From an uncultured Lachnospiraceae bacterium (GTDB taxonomy: Bacteria > Bacillota > Clostridia > Lachnospirales > Lachnospiraceae): a DNA stretch of 64,000 nt. Of the stretch, positions 27,196 through 35,462 are shown one piece after another. Numbering within the stretch: position 1 is the stretch's first letter; each line of letters starts with the position of its first letter. The notes under the pieces are model-generated. The model searched no databases and was not told where the DNA came from. It saw only the letters and a list, made by a program, of their open reading frames with translations. The stretch covers positions 101,997 to 165,996 of the forward strand of contig CAJTUA010000008.1 in assembly GCA_910579615.1 (NCBI GenBank), written 5' to 3'. The position numbers and the translations under genes were made by a program.

Positions 27196-27224
27196 ATAAT
27201 AGCATAGAATGTTTTATTTGTCTA
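27196..27224 (-). promoter_or_regulatory. Promoter of the ABC-F leader
   Basis: On the minus strand: TAGACA (27219-27224), a 17-base spacer and TATTAT (27196-27201). It gives a leader of about 315 bases. The -35 overlaps the stop codon of the MATE gene. Confidence 0.75.
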
Positions 27225-28571
27225 CCCCTTTATTGTTGTTTTTTGGGTAAATTGTTTGTACTTCTTTCTGTAAAAGAAAACGGAGAGCGCCATGGCGATT
27301 GTCCAGCCAATCGGCCATGCACACCATATGCCCATTGCGTTTTGTGTCTGGTCAGAGAGGACAAAGGCTAAAACGACCCGCAGAACCAAATCTGTGAATG
27401 TGGCGGCCATGAATTGGCGCATGGCACTGATTCCGCGAAGTATGCCGTCTGCAACTAATTTGGCGGACACGGCAAAATAGAATGGCGACACTACCCACAG
27501 GAACTGCCTGCCGGCCATCATTGCCCCGGCAGATTCCTTTTCCATAAATAAAAGAAGAAGGTATTTCCCGAGGAATATGTAAAGGAGGCAGAATGGTATG
27601 CACAGACACCATACCATTTTTATTCCTGCGCGAAAGCATTCTTTGATCCGCCCGTATTTGCGGGCGCCGAGGTTCTGCGCCGAAAAATTGGAAATACCGT
27701 TGCCGATTGTGGTGAATGATGTAATGACCAGATTATTCAGCTTTACGGCGGCAGAGTAACCTGCCATGACGGAAGAACCGAAGCCGTTGATGACGCCCTG
27801 GATTAAAATGTTTCCTACGGAAATAAAGCTCTGCTGTAAAATGCTTGGGATGGCAACCAGCATGATTTTTTTCAAAAGCGCCCACGCAAAGAGCGGCGGT
27901 TTTTCCTGAACCTGGATTTTCCCTAATCTTATCCATATCGTAAGGACTGCCATGATACAGCTGACTCCCTGGCATAAAAAGGTTGCCCATGCAACGCCTG
28001 CAACGCCCATGCGGAAAGCTTTTACAAACAGAATATCGACCAGGATATTTGATGTGGAGGATGCTGCCAGGAAATAAAAGGGTGTTTTGGAGTCGCCCAA
28101 TGCAGAAAAAATTCCGGTCGCAATATTGTAAAAAAACACGAATGGAAGCCCCCATATATAAATATCCAGATACAATTTCGAATCCGAAAAGACTTCCTGC
28201 GGCGTATGGATGAACGTGAGCAGGGGGCTGCAGCAAAAAATGCCAACAAGCATTAATATGGCGCAGAGAAAAGCGCTGAAAATACATGCTGTGGAAACGG
28301 CGGTTTTCAGACGGCAGTATTCTTTTGCGCCGAAGAGCTGGGAGACAATAACGGAGCATCCCATATTGCATCCAAATGCAAACGCAATAAATATTAATGT
28401 GATTTCATAGCTGTTCCCGACGGCCGCCAGTGCATTTTCCCCGATGAATTTACCTGCCACCAGGCTGTCCGCGATATTGTAGAGTTGCTGGAAAATAATG
28501 CTGCCAAACAGAGGGAGGCAGAATTGCCATAAGATGGTTTCCGGTTTCCCAGTCGTTAAATCTTTATTCAT
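27222..28571 (-). CDS. MATE-family multidrug/Na+ antiporter
   Basis: A 449-aa integral membrane protein with about 12 helices and MATE signatures (GKPETILWQFCLPLFGS at the N terminus, FIGENALAAVGNS, NISFSAQNLGARKYGRIK-like region near residue 300). The ATG at 28571 has AAAGGA ten bases upstream; the ATG at 28589 has no site. MATE proteins export cationic drugs or metabolites using Na+ or H+. It is transcribed in the same direction as the ABC-F gene, which has its own promoter, and diverges from a LysR regulator that may control it. Confidence 0.9.
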   Translation of the reverse strand: MNKDLTTGKPETILWQFCLPLFGSIIFQQLYNIADSLVAGKFIGENALAAVGNSYEITLIFIAFAFGCNMGCSVIVSQLFGAKEYCRLKTAVSTACIFSAFLCAILMLVGIFCCSPLLTFIHTPQEVFSDSKLYLDIYIWGLPFVFFYNIATGIFSALGDSKTPFYFLAASSTSNILVDILFVKAFRMGVAGVAWATFLCQGVSCIMAVLTIWIRLGKIQVQEKPPLFAWALLKKIMLVAIPSILQQSFISVGNILIQGVINGFGSSVMAGYSAAVKLNNLVITSFTTIGNGISNFSAQNLGARKYGRIKECFRAGIKMVWCLCIPFCLLYIFLGKYLLLLFMEKESAGAMMAGRQFLWVVSPFYFAVSAKLVADGILRGISAMRQFMAATFTDLVLRVVLAFVLSDQTQNAMGIWCAWPIGWTIAMALSVFFYRKKYKQFTQKTTIKG

Positions 28572-28632
28572 AAAATCATATCCTTTCATGGTAAAATAGG
28601 CATCCGCGGATTGCCCTGCGCGCTTGTGTCCC

Positions 28633-28661
28633 TTTACATCTTTCCGTGGATGTATTATAAT
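28633..28661 (+). promoter_or_regulatory. Promoter of the LysR gene
   Basis: TTTACA (28633-28638), a 17-base spacer and a perfect TATAAT (28656-28661). The predicted start near 28668 leaves only 8 bases before the ATG at 28676, which favours the later start at 28718. Confidence 0.75.
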
Positions 28662-28717
28662 ACGCTTCGTAAAATATGAAAAATATATATAATATATCGG
28701 AGGAATATAAAAATTAT

Positions 28718-29614
28718 ATGGATATCAATTTTGAATACTATAAAATTTTTTATTATGTGGCGAAATATGGGAATATCACAAAGGCAGCCACGGCGCTTGG
28801 GAGCAACCAGCCGAATGTAACACGAATTATGAAAATACTGGAATCCCAGTTGAATTGCAGGTTGTTTATCCGTGAGGCGAGGGGAATCAGTTTGACAAAA
28901 GAGGGGGAGCTTCTCTATTCCCATGTTGAGATTGCATACAGGCATTTGCTGAATGCACAGGAGGAAATCAGCAGGCAGGATTCGCAGCGATGTGGTACAG
29001 TTGAAATAGGGGCAACGGAGACAGCGCTACATTTATTTTTGCTGCATACCCTGCATGATTTTAAATTGGAATATCCTGCAATCCGGATTAAAATCCACAA
29101 CCACACAACAACGGAAACGGTAAAGCACCTTATGAGTGGGAAATTGGATTTTGCGGTGATTACAACGCCCTTTGAAGTTGCCAAAACGTTTTCCTGTGTG
29201 AAGGTGCTGGATTTTGAGGAAATATTGGTGGGCGGAACGCAGTATATCGATTTATGCAAAAAGCCCCTGAAGCTGAAGGATGTCAGAAAATATCCGTGGA
29301 TTGGGTTGGGCAGGGGGAGTGCGACTTATAAGCTTTACAAGGATTTTTTTATTCTGCAGGGGGTGGATTTGGAACCGGATATGGAGGTTGCAACGTCAGA
29401 CCTAATGCTTCCGTTAATTGAAAATAATCTGGGAATTGGTTTTGTTCCGGAAAAGCTTGCTTTGCCTTTGCTGCAGGAGAAAAAGCTGGTACGGATACCT
29501 TTCGGCTGCGATGTCCCGAAGCGTTCCATTCAGCTTGTCTCGGACAGGGGGCGGGGGAAGAGCCTTGCGGCGGATACGTTTTATAAGTATTTGAGGAATG
29601 AGGTGCGGGGGTGA
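28718..29614 (+). CDS. LysR-family transcriptional regulator
   Basis: A 298-aa LysR regulator. The HTH lies at residues ~5-60 (NITKAATALGSNQPNVTRIM, LFIREARGISLTKEG), with an effector domain of two Rossmann-like lobes from ~90. The start is placed at 28718 because GGAGG precedes it, though 14 bases away, and because the promoter makes the ATG at 28676 almost leaderless. It diverges from the MATE gene, the standard arrangement for a LysR target. Confidence 0.88.
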   Translation: MDINFEYYKIFYYVAKYGNITKAATALGSNQPNVTRIMKILESQLNCRLFIREARGISLTKEGELLYSHVEIAYRHLLNAQEEISRQDSQRCGTVEIGATETALHLFLLHTLHDFKLEYPAIRIKIHNHTTTETVKHLMSGKLDFAVITTPFEVAKTFSCVKVLDFEEILVGGTQYIDLCKKPLKLKDVRKYPWIGLGRGSATYKLYKDFFILQGVDLEPDMEVATSDLMLPLIENNLGIGFVPEKLALPLLQEKKLVRIPFGCDVPKRSIQLVSDRGRGKSLAADTFYKYLRNEVRG

Positions 29615-29621
29615 AGGTAAG

Positions 29622-29790
29622 TGATGGGGATAATCTGCGTTTCTTTTATTCCGATGGAAGAAAGGTATTCGCGGAACGAAACAAACAGCGTGGATTTCCC
29701 GCACCGTCGGACGCAAATGAAAATTTCAATGATTTGCTGGTCTTTTCATTCGGGTAAGAATTTTAAATATTCTGGTCGTTGGATAAGCAT
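29622..29790 (-). pseudogene. 5' fragment of an AAA_14-type ATPase gene with nonsense mutation
   Basis: On the minus strand the frame reads MLIQRPEYLKFLPE, stop, KDQQIIEIFICVRRCGKSTL and FVSFREYLSSIGIKETQII. This is the N terminus and Walker A region of the large AAA_14/DUF4143 family. The TGA stands where this family usually has Trp. The remaining ~350 residues are missing: homology ends at the 3' end of the LysR gene. Confidence 0.7.
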
Positions 29791-29881
29791 GGGCGGCTAA
29801 AATTCGGAGGGGAATTTTTTATGAATCCATGCAACCAGGGCAAGTGGTTTCCTGTTTATATTAGTGAAAGGGGGGATGAGG

Positions 29882-30382
29882 ATGGAGGACGGGGAAATCC
29901 TGGCACTCCTGCGAAGCAGGGACGAGCGGGGGCTTTACGAGCTGGAATGCAAATACGGAAAGCGCCTTGGGGAGTTGGCGGCGCGGATTCTCCCGGAACA
30001 GGATGCTGCGGAGTGCGTAAATGATACGTATCTGGCCGTGTGGGAGAGCATTCCGCCGAAATGCCCGGAATTCCTGTTTGCTTACACTGCAAAGATTTGC
30101 AGGAACCTGGCGTTCAACCGGGTGGAATGGAACCATGCGGCGAAGCGAAGCGCGGTGTTCGTGGAACTTTCCGAGGAACTTGGGGGGAGCGCGCCGGATA
30201 TATCCGAGCGGATTGGGCAGCAGGAGCTTGGCAGGGCAATAGTCATCCGGCGCTACTGGTATGGCGAGCCGGTGAAGGAGTTGGCAGAAGCCTTTGGGTA
30301 CCGGGAGAGCAAAGTGAAGAGTATTTTGTTCCGGCTCAGAAGACGTTTGTGGAACGCATTGAAGAAGGAGGGAATGGTATGA
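29882..30382 (+). CDS. ECF-type sigma factor with apparent internal deletion
   Basis: A 166-aa sigma-70 family protein. Region 2 covers ~1-75 (EQDAAECVNDTYLAVWESIP, ICRNLAFNRVEW) and region 4 covers ~120-160 (KELAEAFGYRESKVKSILFR). Between them QQELGRAI runs directly into VIRRYWYGE, where relatives have roughly 15-18 more residues forming the first helix of region 4 (the LP..E/D..VF segment). An in-frame deletion is likely and could weaken -35 binding. The stop overlaps the anti-sigma ATG (ATGA). Starts at 29864 and 29876 are also in frame. Confidence 0.8.
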   Translation: MEDGEILALLRSRDERGLYELECKYGKRLGELAARILPEQDAAECVNDTYLAVWESIPPKCPEFLFAYTAKICRNLAFNRVEWNHAAKRSAVFVELSEELGGSAPDISERIGQQELGRAIVIRRYWYGEPVKELAEAFGYRESKVKSILFRLRRRLWNALKKEGMV

Positions 30383-31347
30383 GGAAGGAAGCAGGTAAGG
30401 TTATGGGAAAGGCGGCGAATGGGGCAATGGCAGCTAAAGCTTCCGGGAAAAGAAAGCTTGCCGGACAGGAAATCTTAGCGGCGATGAATGCGCTGGATGA
30501 TGAGCTGGTGGAGATTTTACCCCTGGCAGAAGTCAAGAAGAAAGCCGGGGAGAAGACAGGAACGGCAAGGTGGATGAGATGGGCGGTGGCAGCAGTGTGC
30601 TCACTCTGTCTGGTTGGCGGCAGCGTTGCGCTTGCGGCATCCAATCTGAGTTGGCATACGAGGGAGCGTGCGGATTCGCACAGGGATGAGGATGAGCCGC
30701 CTATGTCAGAGTACTGGGTGGAATACGGGGTGCAGCGAGTTTCGGCGGACGCGTTTACCGGACCGGTGCGGGATGTGGAGAAGATTTTCAAGGAAGAGGC
30801 AGAAAATGGGATTTACCCGCAAAGGGAAGACATACCGCGCGGCTGGGTGGAGATATTTGATATCGAGGAGGAGGCGGTTGACTATGTAGGATATGAGGGG
30901 CTTCGGAGAACGGCACCACAGGACTGGACAACCTGGTACATTCAATTGGTTGTGTATGGGAACCGGGAAGGGGATTTGACCAAAGTAGTTGTTAGCTCGC
31001 AGTATAAACTTGACCAGTATAAAGTTGGAAAGCAGAACAGGCTTGTGGCGCAGGTGGAAGCTGAGATTTATACCGAGGACTGGATGTCTGGAACCAGGAC
31101 TACGATTATGCCACTTTTCAACGGTGAAAACGTACAGGGGCAGGAATACCAGACAAAAAATGGGAAAACGGGCTTGGTTCTGGACCCGGAGTATGATGGC
31201 GAGGGGAATTTCTGGATGGAAGGTTATATGATAGAGGGGAGTATTGTATATAGCCTAAGACTTCGCTATAACGGCGTAATCGGTGAGAAGGGGCTTGCAG
31301 AAGAGGCTGTGAGGGAAGCGATGTACGAGTGGATGGAGCAGTTTTAA
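30379..31347 (+). CDS. ECF-associated single-pass membrane protein, putative anti-sigma factor
   Basis: A 322-aa protein that begins in a 4-base overlap with the sigma gene. A cytoplasmic N-terminal segment (~1-70, with KLAGQEILAAMNALDDELVE) is followed by one membrane helix (~72-92) and a ~230-residue extracytoplasmic domain without recognisable family. This is the standard layout of Firmicute anti-sigma partners. The cognate stress signal is unknown. Confidence 0.78.
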   Translation: MRKEAGKVMGKAANGAMAAKASGKRKLAGQEILAAMNALDDELVEILPLAEVKKKAGEKTGTARWMRWAVAAVCSLCLVGGSVALAASNLSWHTRERADSHRDEDEPPMSEYWVEYGVQRVSADAFTGPVRDVEKIFKEEAENGIYPQREDIPRGWVEIFDIEEEAVDYVGYEGLRRTAPQDWTTWYIQLVVYGNREGDLTKVVVSSQYKLDQYKVGKQNRLVAQVEAEIYTEDWMSGTRTTIMPLFNGENVQGQEYQTKNGKTGLVLDPEYDGEGNFWMEGYMIEGSIVYSLRLRYNGVIGEKGLAEEAVREAMYEWMEQF

Positions 31348-31397
31348 TATTTTGGGAGGGTTTTCATATATTCCGATGGGGTGCCGGAGAATTTTGT

Positions 31398-31445
31398 GGG
31401 CGGGTACATGGGCATTGTGCTTGATGTGCCCGCCCTGCGCGTTTG
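31398..31445. terminator. Hairpin between convergent genes
   Basis: An 11-bp stem (GGGCGGGTACA with TGTGCCCGCCC) with a 26-base loop lies between the convergent anti-sigma and pectinesterase genes. No T-run follows on either strand, so termination is only likely. Confidence 0.5.
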
Positions 31446-31467
31446 TGGGAAAGCATTTGCGGGAAGG

Positions 31468-32379
31468 TCAGTTCCTATTAAAATAGGTAAGGAGAACCGT
31501 CTTTTCGGCATCGGTCAGAAGCTTACTCCATAAAACCCTGCCATCGCATTTGACCGGGAATTCAGCAAAACGTGCTGTTTTGTCGCGCTCGGTATCGTTC
31601 CATTTATCAAAGCCTGCTTTGGCAATATGGCTGTCATATTCACAGCTAAGGAAGGAAGCTTTCCCGAAATCCCGCCACGGGCGCGCTAAGTAGACCGATT
31701 CGTCCTCTACCTGCGGGTCGCGGGTGAAACGGCAGTGCTGGAATACGAAGCCGATTGTCTGGGTGCTCGCGTGTGCAGGGGCGGCAGCATAGCCGTGCCC
31801 CCTTTCTTCGTAGAGGGATTTGATTTCGCAGTTTTCAAAAATTGCGTCGCCGCAGCCAAAGATAAAATCGACAGTGCCCGCGATAAAACAGTCTGTAAAG
31901 CGCTGTGTCTGGAAGCCGGCCGCGCGGAGTTCATCCTTTAAAAAGCCGTCGTAGCGGTCGATAAGGTCGTCCGGGAGCGGCCCTAGGAAAAGGGTATCCT
32001 GCGTTGAGATGAGGCGGCAGTTTTCAGCGGAAAAATCATCAGCATAGACGGTCAGTGCGACTTCCTGGCCTTTGGTTTTCGGGGAGAGTGCGTCGTTTTG
32101 CACCGTGAGGTTTTTTAGGCGGACTCCGGGGGCGGTGACTGCCATGGTCCAGGTGCGGAAGGTGTTGTATTCCACACCATGTTCATCAAGTTTCTTTGCG
32201 AAATCGTTGTAGACAATAATTGTGTCCTCCGCGCCCGCGCCAACAAGCTCAATGCCCGGGGTGGAGATTTGGATTTTTTCGCGGTAGATGCCTTTTGCAA
32301 GGTAGATTCTTGTGCCAGGTTGTACTGCCGCAAGGATTTTTTGCAGGGAATCCCCCGGTGTTACGTGTATTGTTTCCAT
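31468..32379 (-). CDS. Pectin methylesterase (CE8), cytoplasmic
   Basis: A 303-aa right-handed beta-helix enzyme that removes methyl esters from polygalacturonate. The catalytic and substrate residues are visible: Gln/Asp in STQDTLF, the nucleophilic Asp in GTVDFIFG and Arg/Trp in LARPWRDFG. There is no signal peptide, so it should act on imported oligogalacturonides in the cytoplasm. The start at 32379 has AAAGGAA; an ATG at 32478 overlaps the promoter region and is excluded. It diverges from the pectin transport operon. Confidence 0.92.
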   Translation of the reverse strand: METIHVTPGDSLQKILAAVQPGTRIYLAKGIYREKIQISTPGIELVGAGAEDTIIVYNDFAKKLDEHGVEYNTFRTWTMAVTAPGVRLKNLTVQNDALSPKTKGQEVALTVYADDFSAENCRLISTQDTLFLGPLPDDLIDRYDGFLKDELRAAGFQTQRFTDCFIAGTVDFIFGCGDAIFENCEIKSLYEERGHGYAAAPAHASTQTIGFVFQHCRFTRDPQVEDESVYLARPWRDFGKASFLSCEYDSHIAKAGFDKWNDTERDKTARFAEFPVKCDGRVLWSKLLTDAEKTVLLTYFNRN

Positions 32380-32479
32380 AAGTAATATGTTCCTTTCCGG
32401 GCTGTTCCGCCCGCTCATGCCATATCCCCGCTTCGGGCTGCCTGCCTTGGCGGCAGAAAACGGGGTGGTTTCTTCCATG

Positions 32480-32508
32480 ATTATAAAGGCTGTTGTTTGA
32501 TTTTTCAA
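32480..32508 (-). promoter_or_regulatory. Pectinesterase promoter
   Basis: On the minus strand: TTGAAA (32503-32508), 17-base spacer, TATAAT (32480-32485). Leader length to the start codon is about 94 bases. Confidence 0.8.
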
Positions 32509-32637
32509 TATGGAGGGGTAAAATTCTGTAAAAGGAAGCAATGCACCAGAATTTTCTGAAATGTCCGGGCAATATTGGGATGGTACAGGAAAAAGATAAG
32601 CTGGTTGGAATTATATACAAAATATTTTGCAATCTAC

Positions 32638-32666
32638 TTGAAACCTGATGGGAATTATGGTAAAAT
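32638..32666 (+). promoter_or_regulatory. Promoter of the pectin transport operon
   Basis: TTGAAA (32638-32643), a 17-base spacer and TAAAAT (32661-32666), 96 bases before the first gene. I saw no clear operator or catabolite-repression site between the two divergent promoters (32509-32637). Confidence 0.7.
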
Positions 32667-32761
32667 GATTGTTAGTATCGCACAAAAAAATGTAAATTCG
32701 ACAAAATAGTTTGTCGTTTATGCCAAATGGAGTGCGGTTTTGCAGGAAACAGGTGTTTATT

Positions 32762-33352
32762 ATGGACAAATTAAGCTTTAAGCAGTACCGGACGATTGAC
32801 CTTGCCATCATGGCGTTGATTCTGTTTGCGTTTGAAATGATTACGGCAACCGCGGCAATCAAATGGTTTCCCGGGGAGCTTTATACGCTTTCGCCGACCG
32901 TGACCATGCTTTGCATCGTGATGATGCGGTGGGGTGGTTTTGCTGCACTCCATGCGGTAGTCGGTGGGGCGGCGTTCTGCATTGCATCGGGAGCGAGCCC
33001 GCAGCAGTTTGTGATGTACTGTTTCGGAAATTGCCTGGCGCTTCTGGCGATGCTCTTTTTCAGGACACATGGCAAGGGGAAGGTGAGGGGGAACACACTT
33101 TTGACAATGGCATTCACCGTGTTGGCATATGCCGGGGCACAGCTCGGACGGTGGCTGTTGGGGCTTTTGTTTGGGGGAAGCCTGGATTCGGTGGTAATAT
33201 TTTTTACTACAGATTCGCTTTCGCTTCTGTTTGCGATTGTCATAGTGCTGATTTCGCGCAGGCTGGACGGGCTCTTTGAGGATCAGAGGGAGTACCTTGT
33301 CCGCACCGAGGACGAGAGGGCACGCGCAAGGAATAAGAGCTATTATGAGTAG
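32762..33352 (+). CDS. Integral membrane protein resembling ECF-transporter S components
   Basis: A 196-aa protein with five or six hydrophobic helices and a small-residue-rich second segment (FAALHAVVGGAAFCIASGAS), similar in size and pattern to substrate-binding S components of energy-coupling factor transporters. It is the first gene of the pectin operon, before two CUT1 permeases. It may bind a pectin-derived compound or assist the ABC system. The assignment is from topology only. The start at 32762 has AGGTG; an ATG at 32711 has no site. Confidence 0.55.
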   Translation: MDKLSFKQYRTIDLAIMALILFAFEMITATAAIKWFPGELYTLSPTVTMLCIVMMRWGGFAALHAVVGGAAFCIASGASPQQFVMYCFGNCLALLAMLFFRTHGKGKVRGNTLLTMAFTVLAYAGAQLGRWLLGLLFGGSLDSVVIFFTTDSLSLLFAIVIVLISRRLDGLFEDQREYLVRTEDERARARNKSYYE

Positions 33353-33364
33353 CGGAACTTAAAA

Positions 33365-33403
33365 CCACATATTCCCGCACCCCCCAGGGGCGGGAATATG
33401 TGG
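33365..33403 (+). other. Strong intra-operon hairpin before the permease gene
   Basis: A perfect 14-bp stem (CCACATATTCCCGC with GCGGGAATATGTGG) lies between the first gene and the permease, 26 bases before the permease start. There is no T-run, so it is more likely an mRNA processing or stability element than a terminator. Confidence 0.65.
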
Positions 33404-33428
33404 AACTTTAAATAGGAGGTTAGAGAAG

Positions 33429-34481
33429 ATGCAACTGAATGTTACCGACTATCTGATTTTTGATGAAGAAAGCGGCACTTACATCGAGAATCCGGAACAG
33501 GTCGTGCGTGATGATGTCGAGAAACACCATTGGCTGAATGTTTTCCGGACGATATTGAAGGACTGGCGGCTTTATGTGATGCTTGTTCCGATGATTCTGG
33601 TATTTTTGCTGTGGCGCTATTTTCCGATGTACGAGCTGCTCGGCTGCTTTAAAGTAACCGATGATGTGAAGTCGGTCGCGGAACAGTCCTATTCGGGATT
33701 TTCGTATTTCAGGCAGCTGCTTGTAGGTACGGGAAGCCTCTCCACGGAGTTCTGGCGGGCGTTCCGCAATACCTTCCTGTTAAGCTTTTACGGGCTTTGC
33801 TTCGGATTCCCGATGCCGATTATTATCGCGTTGTTCTTCAATGAAATCCGGTCGAACATTGCCCGCAGCATCTATCAGGTAATTACATATTTGCCGAAGT
33901 TCATGTCCACCGTTGTTATGACCTCCCTGGTCATGATGCTTGTAAAGCAGGGGTCGCTGACATCGGGAACCGGTATTCTCTCACAGTTTTTGGTGAACCT
34001 TGGGCTGATTTCACAGGAAACGGCATACGCGGGCCTGATGAACAACCCGTCGTTTTTCCGGGCGATTTACCAAATCAGCGGAATCTGGGAGAGCGCGGGA
34101 TATGACAGCATTGTATTCTTCGCTGCGATTATCGCGATTTCGCCGACAAGCTACGAAGCCGCGCAGATTGACGGCGCGGGGAAACTGGCACAGATGAAAT
34201 ACGTTGTTTTGCCGAGCATCCTCTCAACCATAGTCATCATGCTGATTACGAGGATTGGTTCGCTGTTAAATGTCGGTTACGAGAAGGTTCTCCTTCTTTA
34301 TAACCCGAACACTTACATTACCGCGGATGTTGTCTCGACCTTCGCGAACCGTTATGGTATTGCCGGAACGATGAAGGGCGTTGCTGCTGCCGCCGAGATG
34401 ATGAACAATGTGATAGGGATGCTGCTCGTAATCGGTGCGAACACGATAGCGCGCAAGGCATCCGATGTATCGCTCTATTAA
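33429..34481 (+). CDS. CUT1 ABC permease, LplB-like
   Basis: A 350-aa inner-membrane permease with an N-terminal cytoplasmic extension (~1-45) and six helices. The EAA motif that docks the ATPase is SYEAAQIDGAGKLAQ near residue 243. LplB-type permeases take up rhamnogalacturonan or oligogalacturonide fragments. It pairs with the next permease and with the binding lipoprotein, the standard order for this transporter class. Confidence 0.92.
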   Translation: MQLNVTDYLIFDEESGTYIENPEQVVRDDVEKHHWLNVFRTILKDWRLYVMLVPMILVFLLWRYFPMYELLGCFKVTDDVKSVAEQSYSGFSYFRQLLVGTGSLSTEFWRAFRNTFLLSFYGLCFGFPMPIIIALFFNEIRSNIARSIYQVITYLPKFMSTVVMTSLVMMLVKQGSLTSGTGILSQFLVNLGLISQETAYAGLMNNPSFFRAIYQISGIWESAGYDSIVFFAAIIAISPTSYEAAQIDGAGKLAQMKYVVLPSILSTIVIMLITRIGSLLNVGYEKVLLLYNPNTYITADVVSTFANRYGIAGTMKGVAAAAEMMNNVIGMLLVIGANTIARKASDVSLY

Positions 34482-34492
34482 AGGGGTTTGCC

Positions 34493-35383
34493 ATGAAAAG
34501 AAGACTCGAGATTTCAGAACTTATATTTAAAATTATCAGTTATACGCTGCTTACGGTTTTTGCACTCTGTTGCCTGTATCCGTTTATCTATACGATTTCG
34601 GCGGCAATCAGCGGCAAACACGCGGTAGAGTACAATGAGCTGGTGCTGCTCCCAAAGGATATCCAGTTTGATGCGTTTTCCCAGATGTTTAATAACAACA
34701 TGTTCTGGAACGCTTACACGAACACACTTTTCCTTACGTTTTACGGAACCATCTGGTCGCTCGGAATTTCGATTTTCGGCGCGTATGCGCTCTCGAAAAA
34801 GCGCCTTTTGTTCCGCAAAGGATTTAATTTCTTTCTGGTATTTACGATGTGGTTCAGCGCCGGGCTTGTTCCGCAGTATTTGAATTACCTGGATACGAAG
34901 CGCGTGTTCAACGCGATGGGTATTATGGATGACAAATGGCTTGTCGTTATTGCGATGGGTATGGCGGCGATGAATATCATCCTGCTGCGGAATTCTTTTG
35001 AGGGCGTACCGTCCGAGATAGAGGAGGCGGCAATTGTGGATGGCGCGACAGAGATGCAGGTTTTGTGGCGTGTTTACATACCGATGAGCAAATCAATTAT
35101 CGCGACCGTGGCGCTTTTCTTCGGAATATCGCGCTGGAATGGTTATTTCTGGGCGAGGCAGATGATTTCGAATTCCAATGAGCATCCGCTGCAGGTATTT
35201 ATCCGTCTGCGCTTAGAGGAGTATACCGACCCGGAGGCGATGGCGGCGTGGAACGAGGTGTTTGCTTCGGATTCCGTGATTTATGCGCTGATTGTGTGCT
35301 CAATTGTACCGATTTTGATTATTTATCCGTTCATCCAGAAATATTTTGCCAAGGGCGTGAATGTCGGCGGCGTGAAGGAGTAA
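34493..35383 (+). CDS. CUT1 ABC permease, YtcP/LplC-like
   Basis: A 296-aa second permease with six helices and the EAA loop EIEEAAIVDGATEMQVLWR near residue 180. It follows the LplB-like gene after 11 bases and should form the heterodimeric channel. Confidence 0.92.
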   Translation: MKRRLEISELIFKIISYTLLTVFALCCLYPFIYTISAAISGKHAVEYNELVLLPKDIQFDAFSQMFNNNMFWNAYTNTLFLTFYGTIWSLGISIFGAYALSKKRLLFRKGFNFFLVFTMWFSAGLVPQYLNYLDTKRVFNAMGIMDDKWLVVIAMGMAAMNIILLRNSFEGVPSEIEEAAIVDGATEMQVLWRVYIPMSKSIIATVALFFGISRWNGYFWARQMISNSNEHPLQVFIRLRLEEYTDPEAMAAWNEVFASDSVIYALIVCSIVPILIIYPFIQKYFAKGVNVGGVKE

Positions 35384-35462
35384 ATGGTTTTGGTATTGGC
35401 CGTGCTTTGCGGTTGATATAGATGTAACAGCATATTTTTCAAAGCATCAAAAGGAGGAGAAA

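Noticed and set aside
32379..32541. Longer N terminus for the pectinesterase
   Set aside because: The promoter at 32480-32508 overlaps it, and only the ATG at 32379 has a ribosome site and begins at the family's N terminus.
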